DNA of 11,108 nt from positions 1 to 11,108 of the forward strand of contig JBARRP010000149.1 of NCBI GenBank assembly GCA_049644285.1, given 5' to 3'. Positions 1 through 4,957 of this stretch are shown piece by piece. Source of the DNA: CAVRXT01 sp049644285 (lineage in GTDB: Bacteria > Acidobacteriota > Terriglobia > Acidiferrales > UBA7541). The notes under the pieces were generated by a model, which had not been told where the DNA came from, did no database searches, and saw only the letters and a list, made by a program, of their open reading frames with translations. How positions within the stretch are numbered: the stretch's first letter is position 1; the number at the start of each line of letters is the position of its first letter. The position numbers and the translations under genes were made by a program.

Positions 1-1
1 C

Positions 2-100
2 GTTTCTGGCTCCAACGCCATCATCGCTCTCCGCTGTGCGAAGCTCAGTGGTCGCTTTCAGGACTTCTGGGAACGCAGAACGGAACGTAGGGCCGCATGA
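2..100 (+). CDS. C-terminal end of a probable ISKra4-type transposase (partial at left edge)
   Basis: The reading frame is open from the left edge of the window and ends at TGA 98-100, giving about 32 residues that include SNAIIALRCAKLSGRFQDFW. From memory, the pattern NAIIALRC...L.GRF.DFWE followed by a short basic tail resembles the C-terminus of ISKra4-family (UPF0236-like) transposases. This is recall, not an alignment. The catalytic part would lie outside the window, so whether the element is complete cannot be judged. A perfect 10-bp palindrome 15 bases after the stop may be part of the element's end. The alternative is the tail of an unrelated host gene. Confidence 0.5.
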   Translation, partial: VSGSNAIIALRCAKLSGRFQDFWERRTERRAA

Positions 101-115
101 CTCATCACTTTCTTG

Positions 116-125
116 GGGTGCACCC
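116..125. repeat. Perfect 10-bp palindrome, possible insertion-sequence end
   Basis: GGGTGCACCC is self-complementary and lies 15 bases beyond the stop codon of the transposase-like frame. Insertion sequences often end a few tens of bases after the transposase stop, so this may mark or lie near the right terminal inverted repeat. The left end is outside the window, so the match cannot be tested here. Confidence 0.3.
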
Positions 126-260
126 GACAGAGCTCCAAAGGGGACAGCGGGGGCGCCGTCAGTGGTGCCAACAAACAAACGACTTACTCATTTGTTTACT
201 GGAGAGCGCGTCGCGATCCAGGCACAATCGCCAAAGTGCCAAGGCGGACCAGAGCTGCTT

Positions 261-345
261 TTATCCGACACGGACAAGTGCAGCCACTACGACGCGATTG
301 TTTATCGGCTCCGGCATGGGCGGACTCGCATTCGCGAGTATTATC
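261..345 (+). pseudogene. Frameshifted N-terminal relic of a phytoene-desaturase-like FAD oxidoreductase
   Basis: Two adjacent frames together spell the start of a known protein type. The frame through 261-302 reads LSDTDKCSHYDAIV. The next frame from 304 reads IGSGMGGLAFASII. Joined by removing one T from the TTT at 301-303, they give HYDAIV-IGSGMGGLAFAS, a hallmark N-terminal FAD/NAD-binding beta-alpha-beta (GxGxxG) of CrtI/retinol-saturase-like NAD(P)/FAD oxidoreductases. Those proteins are normally about 500 residues. Here homology stops near 345, where the stop codon of the opposite-strand gene (341-343) already overlaps it. No start codon is evident just upstream. It is a non-functional fragment; the family is recognised by motif only. 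Confidence 0.55.
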
Positions 346-874
346 GACTGGCCGGGCTGGGCGCTTTGGCGTTGAAGTCGGCGGTGTGGGAGACGATGAT
401 CACCCAGCGTCCGTTGCGCTTGGCCATCAGGTAGTTGACGTAGCCTTCGCGGTACGGCCAGTCGGCGCCGTCCCGTGTTTTGGCCCCGGTCATGGTCCAG
501 TAGTTGTCCACCGAAACCAGTTCGGGCGTCAGGTAGCGGATGGACTTCACCGTGTCCGTGCGGTGCGTGTTCTTGTAGAGTCCGGCGAAGAGCGTTGCGT
601 GTTGGTCCTCGACCTCCTTTCGGCTGTGGACGACTTCACCTCGCCAGTTGGTCCATTGGACGTCATCGACCAGCGACACACACATCGCGTGCGCATCGTG
701 GCTGTTCCAGCCGTCGCTGAAGCCGGCGACGACCTGCTTTATCGCCGCTTCGTCCGCAGCGGTGCCAGAATCAGCGGGCTGCCTTGCTGCGGCGCGCGCC
801 AAACTTGTTACCAGAAGAGGTGTAGCTAACAGTGCGATCAGTATCGCCATAAGCTTTGCCGCTCTCGGATTCAT
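341..874 (-). CDS. Secreted SnoaL-like / DUF4440 (SgcJ/EcaC-type) protein
   Basis: A 177-residue protein. Residues 1-30 form a signal peptide with a basic start (NPRAAK), a hydrophobic core (MAILIALLATPLLV) and small residues before ARAAARQ, so the product is probably periplasmic or secreted. The rest (about 40-168) is one NTF2-like cone domain. It opens with a typical DEAAIKQVVAGFSDGWNSHD helix, followed by strands containing VDDVQWTNWRGEV and a C-terminal RNGRWVIIVSHTADFN strand. This matches the SgcJ/EcaC (TIGR02246) and DUF4440 type in layout and length. Members mostly have unknown ligands; no reaction can be assigned. The start at ATG 874-872 is supported by GGAGGTA (complement of 881-887), 8 bases upstream. 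The stop codon overlaps the relic on the opposite strand. Confidence 0.85.
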   Translation of the reverse strand: MNPRAAKLMAILIALLATPLLVTSLARAAARQPADSGTAADEAAIKQVVAGFSDGWNSHDAHAMCVSLVDDVQWTNWRGEVVHSRKEVEDQHATLFAGLYKNTHRTDTVKSIRYLTPELVSVDNYWTMTGAKTRDGADWPYREGYVNYLMAKRNGRWVIIVSHTADFNAKAPSPASR

Positions 875-891
875 GATGTCTACCTCCAGAC

Positions 892-1024
892 TTATCTGTG
901 GAAGTCGTAGACGATGCCGTCACGGCTGGCCCGCTCCGCGCGGGATGATCGCCGCGAAGGCACAGCAATCGCGGTCGTCCACGCCGTTGGCGAGCGCGGT
1001 GATGCACTTCTCGCGTACCACGTT
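892..1024 (-). pseudogene. Possible C-terminal remnant of an unrecognised gene
   Basis: On the minus strand 1024 to about 935 encodes NVVREKCITALANGVDDRDC and a little more, with nearly every third codon position G or C, as in real genes nearby. After a shift of frame near 935 the strand continues as ASRDGIVYDFHR and ends in TAA at 894-892, 17 bases before the start of the DUF4440 gene. This looks like the tail of an upstream gene of the same operon that has suffered a frameshift and 5' loss. I recognise no family, and third-position bias alone is weak evidence. Confidence 0.25.
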
Positions 1025-1092
1025 GGCGTTAGGAAAACACGAGGCGCGCGGATTCCGTGACCGGCGCCCACCTGTGGCACAGTGGTAGTTCC

Positions 1093-1155
1093 ATGCCCGA
1101 TTCCGATTACGTCCACGGCTACTCCGACCGTGAGAACCTGCGGTTGTTGATGTGA
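1093..1155 (+). pseudogene. N-terminal relic of a SAM-dependent methyltransferase
   Basis: ATG 1093 opens a 20-codon frame whose first 18 residues are MPDSDYVHGYSDRENLRL, ending at TGA 1153-1155. The motif YVHGYS-x-RE-xx-RL is the characteristic start of a group of class I SAM-dependent methyltransferases of about 270 residues, where it is followed by a DQA motif and the glycine-rich SAM loop. Here the frame ends right after RL, and no downstream frame up to the AsmA gene shows a SAM loop. It is a scrap of the 5' end only. The family call rests on recalled motif similarity. Confidence 0.5.
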
Positions 1156-1300
1156 AGGGGATTTCATCAACGGTTTGTCCAGATTCGAGCAGGAAGGCCC
1201 ATTCTCGGCCAGTGGTGTTGATCGGGGCGCGGTCCCGACCGGACCAACGGTTTCGCGCAGCGGGGCGGCACGCAAGTTCCGCCAAATCTCCCAAGTGTTT
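1156..1300. other. Gene-free gap between the methyltransferase relic and AsmA gene
   Basis: No supported gene. One plus-strand frame is open from 1151 to 1327 and includes DFINGLSRFEQEGPFSA (1160-1210). I recognise no family and no start signal. No terminator hairpin with a T-run is visible for the AsmA gene that ends at 1301; the T-rich run at 1311-1318 is the complement of its own C-terminal lysine codons. Confidence 0.3.
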
Positions 1301-3013
1301 TCAGGGTTTCTTTTTTTTGCCCAATAGGCCCGTGAGGCCGCTCACGGCGTCGGCCGGGTTTTGTCCCTTTGTCGCTCCGGAAGCGACGCTGCCGGCACAA
1401 CCTAGTTGAGACTTGAGCATGCCCGAGGCGAGACCGCCGACATCAGGGACGAACTTCGGATCGGAAGCGGTGCCCTGAACCATGAACGGCACGGTGGTGC
1501 CACTCTTACAGCCGCTCCCGCCTCCTGTGACTTTACCGAGCATCCCTGCCGCGTCGGAAACAGGACTCCCAACGGCCCCCAAAGCATTCGTCAGTGTGGC
1601 TGCCATTTTAAAATCGAGATTGTTTTTGGAATCGATGGTGCCGGCGCCAGCCAGATTGCCGAGTGATGGAATGACAGCGAGAAAATTGTCGGCTTTGAGA
1701 CCATCAGGAGCCATTCGCAGGTTGGTCGTGAGCTTTTCGATTTCCAGGTCCTTGCCGGTCTTGATGCCGGTGAGCGAGGAAATGGCGGACATTTTCGACC
1801 CGAGATCGAAGCCGGCAAGTTTCGCACCGAAGAGACCCACGTTGCCGGTGGTGACAAGTTTGTTGGTCGGACCAGTGAGATTGAGGTTCGCGTTCAGCGT
1901 GCCAGCTTGAAGTGTGGCGCCCTTGGGAAGATTGATGCCGAGCGCGGGGAGGAAAGACTCAAGGTCCTTGGCGGGCATATTCTGGCCATCCAGCTTGATA
2001 TTGAGGACGGTGGCCTCACCAGCGGTCTGGTAGGTGCCGTTGAGATGTGCTACAGCATTGCCGATCTTCAGCGTGGACGGATTGAGGACACCCGCATTTC
2101 TGCGCAGATCGTACCTCGTGTTGAAGTCAACGATAACAGGCTCGGAGGCAGGTGAGCCTCCGGCGATCAGCAGCGCTTTGGACAGTTTGGCAGTGCCCTT
2201 GGTTTCGGCTTCGCCGCCTTGTGAACCGAGAGCCGCGTCGAGATCGAGGAGGCCGCCAAGTCCCGCAGAAGGATCGAGGAAACCAGTCGAAGCGAGGTTG
2301 AGAGAACTCACGGCGAGCTTGGCATCGACGGGAGTGAGCGAGGCATCGGCTTGATCGACGGGGCCTACATTACCGTCGAACTTGAATTTGCCGCCGCTCG
2401 GAAGATCGGCGGTCAGCGTGACGGGAAACTTGGAGGTGATGGAAAAATCGGAGGCCGCGACGTTGACGTGATCGTAGGTGCTGCTCTTCTGGGAGCTGGT
2501 CGAGCCGATGTTGATTTGGCCGTCCTTGAGTTCAAGCTTCTTGATCGAGAGGTTGGCGGGAGAACTTGAAGAACTCGAAGACTTTGCAGGCGCCGGAGTC
2601 TGCGTTGACTCGGCCTTGGCCGAAGAACCACCGAGGGAAGAATAATTCCACTGGCCGCCGGCGTTCCGAAGCAACCTGACTTGCGGGTTCTCGATGGTAA
2701 TGCCAGTGACGTTGAGCGTTTTGGAGAAGATAAGCGGCATGAGCTCAACGCCGACCTTGAGGGATTTCGCGGTGAGGAACGACGATGGGCTGAACTTGGG
2801 ATCGTCGCCAATAGAAAGGTCTTCGGCGGAGAGCGAGCCGCTGAGAAGGGAGAGGCTTAGATTGCCGAGCGCGACTTTGCGTCCGAGTGCGGCTGAGGCC
2901 TTTTCTTCAATGGTCGGCCGGAACTGATTGACGGGGATCAGAAATGGCACGATCAGCAGCACAACGATGAAGATCCCTACGCTGATGAGGGTGATGCGAA
3001 GTTTACGACTCAT
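1301..3013 (-). CDS. AsmA family protein
   Basis: A 570-residue protein. Residues 1-6 are basic and 7-27 form one transmembrane anchor (TLISVGIFIVVLLIVPFLI). The AsmA N-terminal domain follows, including NQFRPTIEEKASAALGRKV and a strand NPQVRLLRNAGGQWNYSSL near 109-127. A Ser/Ala/Pro-rich linker with seven consecutive serines spans about 129-153. A repetitive beta-rich region runs to the AsmA-like C-terminal part (about 380-500). The tail ends GLLGKKKKP. AsmA proteins are inner-membrane anchored, with the bulk in the periplasm; relatives form groove-like bridges implicated in envelope lipid transport and outer-membrane assembly. The substrate here is unknown. The start chosen is ATG 3013-3011, because AGGAGG (complement of 3019-3024) lies 5 bases upstream; an upstream in-frame ATG at 3064 has no such site. 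It appears monocistronic. Confidence 0.88.
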   Translation of the reverse strand: MSRKLRITLISVGIFIVVLLIVPFLIPVNQFRPTIEEKASAALGRKVALGNLSLSLLSGSLSAEDLSIGDDPKFSPSSFLTAKSLKVGVELMPLIFSKTLNVTGITIENPQVRLLRNAGGQWNYSSLGGSSAKAESTQTPAPAKSSSSSSSPANLSIKKLELKDGQINIGSTSSQKSSTYDHVNVAASDFSITSKFPVTLTADLPSGGKFKFDGNVGPVDQADASLTPVDAKLAVSSLNLASTGFLDPSAGLGGLLDLDAALGSQGGEAETKGTAKLSKALLIAGGSPASEPVIVDFNTRYDLRRNAGVLNPSTLKIGNAVAHLNGTYQTAGEATVLNIKLDGQNMPAKDLESFLPALGINLPKGATLQAGTLNANLNLTGPTNKLVTTGNVGLFGAKLAGFDLGSKMSAISSLTGIKTGKDLEIEKLTTNLRMAPDGLKADNFLAVIPSLGNLAGAGTIDSKNNLDFKMAATLTNALGAVGSPVSDAAGMLGKVTGGGSGCKSGTTVPFMVQGTASDPKFVPDVGGLASGMLKSQLGCAGSVASGATKGQNPADAVSGLTGLLGKKKKP

Positions 3014-3059
3014 GATAACCTCCTGATCGACACGTGGGCGACCCAAGGCGAGAGACAGA

Positions 3060-3065
3060 ATCATA
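3060..3065 (-). promoter_or_regulatory. Possible -10 box for the AsmA gene
   Basis: On the minus strand this reads TATGAT, five of six matches to the bacterial -10 consensus, about 47 bases before the chosen ATG. No good -35 hexamer lies 16-18 bases upstream, so the assignment is weak. Confidence 0.25.
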
Positions 3066-3111
3066 ACACAGCCAGCAACTGGAAGAAGTGACCGGGGGCG
3101 GCCAGAGAGGG

Positions 3112-3132
3112 GCGATCAGCGCTGGTGATCGC
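3112..3132. repeat. Perfect 7-bp inverted repeat
   Basis: GCGATCA (3112-3118) pairs perfectly with TGATCGC (3126-3132) across a 7-base loop. It lies upstream of the AsmA gene and has no T-run on either side, so it is not an intrinsic terminator. It could be an operator or chance. Confidence 0.4.
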
Positions 3133-3242
3133 TAGAGTTTGGTGTCAGGTCGGATTGGACCATCCCGCCGATGTGCTTGCTGTGAGATTCGGAGTAAAAA
3201 GCGCCTGTCCGGCACCACGGAAGAGCGCCAGCACAGAGCACG

Positions 3243-3257
3243 CCCGCGGCGCGCGGG
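3243..3257. repeat. GC-only hairpin, 6-bp stem with 3-base loop
   Basis: CCCGCG (3243-3248), loop GCG, CGCGGG (3252-3257). The stem is very stable but no T-run follows. It sits between divergent genes, so a terminator role is unlikely. Confidence 0.4.
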
Positions 3258-3324
3258 TCGGGAACGCCTTTTGGGGGAAGGAAAATCGTGAACGCAGCGC
3301 GGCCGCCGTCGTCGACTGGACCGC

Positions 3325-3353
3325 TTGACTTCGACTGGTTTGTGTTTTAGAAC
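3325..3353 (+). promoter_or_regulatory. Predicted sigma-70-type promoter of the GlsB-like gene
   Basis: TTGACT (3325-3330) is separated by exactly 17 bases from TAGAAC (3348-3353). These match the -35 consensus in five of six positions and the -10 in four of six. Transcription would begin near 3360, about 33 bases before the ATG at 3393. Confidence 0.5.
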
Positions 3354-3392
3354 TCTCTCGTTTCCATCCTGTCTGCCCCTCTGGAGGATTCT

Positions 3393-3640
3393 ATGCACGG
3401 ATTGATCTGGTGGATCATCGTTGGTTTGATTGCTGGCTGGGCGACTGGAAAAATCATGCATGGCGAGGGATTCGGGACCATCATGGATATCGTGATCGGG
3501 ATCGTCGGGCCATTCTCGGCGGCTGGCTGATGAGTCTGGTCGGATTCGCGAGCCAGGGAGGGATGATCTACACGATCGTGGTCGCGATCATCGGCGCAGT
3601 GATCCTGACAGCGATCGTGCGCATGTTCAAGAAGGCATAG
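3393..3640 (+). pseudogene. GlsB/YeaQ/YmgE family stress membrane protein, broken by a one-base frameshift
   Basis: ATG 3393 has GGAGG (3383-3387) 5 bases upstream and opens MHGLIWWIIVGLIAGWATGK, the classic first membrane segment of transglycosylase-associated GlsB-type proteins. After IVIGIVG the frame runs into PFSAAG and stops at TGA 3528-3530, only 45 codons. The next frame continues the family exactly: ILGGWLMSLVGFASQGG followed by a third membrane helix and the end VRMFKKA, with stop TAG 3638-3640. Adding one G to the GGG at 3507-3509 restores an 82-residue, three-helix protein of the normal family length. The family is linked to stress responses; the mechanism is not settled. Both halves are well conserved, so the shift is either recent or a sequencing/assembly error. 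Confidence 0.88.
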
Positions 3641-3736
3641 CCGGGCCGAGAGTCCACTCGATTTCCAAACAAGGTGAATTCCGTCTGAGTCGAAGCACCT
3701 GTGGCATGGAGCAAAATCAAATCAAGGAGAGCATTG

Positions 3737-4081
3737 ATGGATCGAAGACCGAAGTTGGTCAGTTTCGCGTTGATGTTTTCGCTGGTTCTGGTCTTGGCGG
3801 GTTTGGGACTCGCTCGCGCCGGGGCAGGCAAAGCCATAAGGGGCGCCACGCAGGCGGCAGGGAAGAGCGCTGCGCAGGCCGCGAGCAAGCTGGTGGATCT
3901 GAACTCCGCCACCAAAGAGGAGCTAGATGCGTTGCCGGGGATTGGGGAAGCCTATGCTCAGAAAATTATCGACGGCAGACCCTATCGAGCCAAGACGGAC
4001 CTCGTTAAGAAGAAGATCATTCCGCAGTCGACCTACGACAAAATCAAGGACCTCGTCATCGCTAAACAGCCGAAGAAGTAG
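3737..4081 (+). CDS. Exported ComEA-like helix-hairpin-helix protein
   Basis: A 114-residue protein. A hydrophobic N-terminal segment (residues 7-26, LVSFALMFSLVLVLAGLGLA) is a signal peptide or membrane anchor. An Ala/Gly-rich linker spans 27-50, followed by one helix-hairpin-helix domain (51-110). The domain shows VDLNSATKEELDALPGIGEA, with the hairpin LPGIG at 66-70, and a second helical pair ending KKKIIPQSTYDKIKDLVI. This is the ComEA/DUF655-like layout, in which the domain binds DNA without sequence specificity. ComEA itself is a DNA receptor in natural transformation, but many small relatives have no proven role, so competence is only a possibility. The start ATG 3737 is preferred over 3701, because AAGGAGA (3724-3730) lies 6 bases upstream. 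It lies 96 bases after the GlsB-like gene. Confidence 0.82.
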   Translation: MDRRPKLVSFALMFSLVLVLAGLGLARAGAGKAIRGATQAAGKSAAQAASKLVDLNSATKEELDALPGIGEAYAQKIIDGRPYRAKTDLVKKKIIPQSTYDKIKDLVIAKQPKK

Positions 4082-4087
4082 TGACAG

Positions 4088-4104
4088 ACTTCCGTTTGGG
4101 AAGT
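4088..4104. other. Small hairpin just after the helix-hairpin-helix gene
   Basis: ACTTCC (4088-4093) pairs with GGAAGT (4099-4104) across GTTTG, starting 7 bases after the stop codon. The position suits a transcription terminator, but no T-run follows and the stem is short. Confidence 0.3.
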
Positions 4105-4139
4105 TACCGTTGCGATGTCTCCACATCACCAACATTCGT

Positions 4140-4571
4140 TTAATCGGGCTGCCCCAGGGACCGAGCCATAACCCTTCGCTTTCGCACTGGAGTTGCTCGA
4201 AAGCACATGGCATCCTTCGCTGCTTTACCGGCGGCAGAAGCGAGCGCGTCATCCGCCTCATAATAGACCATTGGCCACACCACCACTCCCATTGCCTCAA
4301 GCGCTTCCTCGAGAACGGGGAACTGCGAGAGCAACTCCCGAGGTACGCCTTTGCTGGTCTTGTATCCAGGATATAGATCGTTCCGAAACGACTCCACGAC
4401 ATGATCGGTTGCAACCCCAATGTGGGTTGCACCCCGCTCGATCATGGATAAAACGGAAGTCAGGACACCACGTACTGCGCCGATTTCCTGGCCGGCCACA
4501 TCTGCCACAGCGGGCACGGCGAAAAAGTGCCGGAACAATTCATATGTCCCGTCAATCAAGTGCACATGCAT
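4140..4571 (-). pseudogene. 5'-3' exonuclease (PIN/FEN-like), N-terminal part only
   Basis: The frame gives 143 residues. Residues 1-121 match the N-terminal half of small bacterial 5'-3' exonucleases related to the PolI 5'-nuclease domain. They include the opening MHVHLIDGTYELFRHFFAVP, the arch-region motif ATDHVVESFRNDLYPGYKT, and the acidic metal-site motif EADDALA. Candidate metal ligands are D7, D56, E105, D107 and D108. Family members are about 280-320 residues, with further acidic motifs (CTPDKDLAQ-type) and a helix-hairpin-helix domain in the second half. Here homology stops near residue 121 (about 4209) and the last 22 residues look unrelated. The start is intact, with GGAG 4-5 bases before ATG 4571. 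The truncation removes half the active site, so activity is not expected. Confidence 0.75.
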
Positions 4572-4630
4572 GTGACTCCGATCAGCTTTCTGCAGGCGAT
4601 GTTACTACGATCGAGCGAGCGATTTAGGGA

Positions 4631-4717
4631 GATTATTCCCGTGTGGGGGCGTACTCGGAAGTCATGTTGCCGCTCTTGAGGCAGGTTCTATATACCTTCC
4701 GGATGCGCGACCATCCG
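4631..4717 (+). repeat. Dispersed intergenic hairpin repeat, copy A
   Basis: The copy has the left part GATTATTCCC...GGGGGCGTACTC (4631-4656) and outer arms CGGAAG (4656-4661) and CTTCCG (4696-4701), 46 bases end to end. The inner pair is TTGCC...GGCA. A second hairpin follows directly: GGATG (4701-4705) with CATCC (4712-4716). The 31 bases 4648-4678 are identical to 7432-7462 of copy B. An alternative partner for CATCC is GGATG at 4721-4725, through a four-base loop. The element lies upstream of the oxidoreductase promoter, outside any gene. Confidence 0.85.
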
Positions 4718-4899
4718 TTCGGATGCGCCGAGGGCCAACCACACTTTTACGTGCTATACGGTCAAGTAAGACGCGCTCATTTGACGTGAAGCCGACAAAG
4801 CGGGGCCAATCGCCGCGGGGCCCATAGAGGGCGCACAGTTGGGAACGATTGAAATGGCGCACCGTTCACCACACGCCAGTTAACTAGATCCAAGCTCGG

Positions 4900-4930
4900 T
4901 AGACCTGCGGCGGCAACGCCAAGCTATAAT
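4900..4930 (+). promoter_or_regulatory. Predicted promoter of the GMC oxidoreductase operon
   Basis: A perfect -10 box TATAAT lies at 4925-4930. The best -35 candidate is TAGACC at 4900-4905, with a long 19-base spacer, so the -35 is weak and an activator or alternative sigma factor may help. Transcription would start near 4937, leaving a leader of about 21 bases before ATG 4958. Confidence 0.5.
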
Positions 4931-4957
4931 CAGCGGTCTCTTGCCAGGAGATTGTCG

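Larger units (their letters stand above)
3065..3392. other. Divergent intergenic region between AsmA and GlsB-like genes
   Basis: No supported coding sequence. The 328 bases separate two divergently transcribed genes. They hold two perfect hairpins (3112-3132 and 3243-3257), a plausible sigma-70 promoter for the rightward gene (3325-3353) and a direct repeat TCGACTGG at 3312-3319 and 3331-3338, the second copy immediately after the -35 box. Confidence 0.6.
4572..4957. other. Intergenic region carrying repeat copy A and the oxidoreductase promoter
   Basis: No supported gene in these 386 bases between divergent frames. They hold repeat copy A (4631-4717) and a good -10 box at 4925-4930. Between them (about 4730-4895) I see no recognisable structure. 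Confidence 0.6.

Noticed and set aside
113..829. Plus-strand open frame of 238 codons
   Set aside because: Most of it mirrors the DUF4440 gene on the minus strand, and the translation is valine/arginine-rich without family content.
920..1294. Overlapping minus-strand frames of 124 and 127 codons
   Set aside because: Neither shows a family motif over its length. Only the short 892-1024 segment looks coding-like, and the methyltransferase relic is on the other strand.
1311..1318. T-run as a transcription terminator
   Set aside because: It is the complement of the lysine codons at the end of the AsmA gene, with no preceding hairpin.
4088..4104. Fourth copy of the dispersed repeat
   Set aside because: It shares the ACTTCC/GGAAGT hexamers, but in the opposite order with a 5-base loop. 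None of the left part or second hairpin is present.
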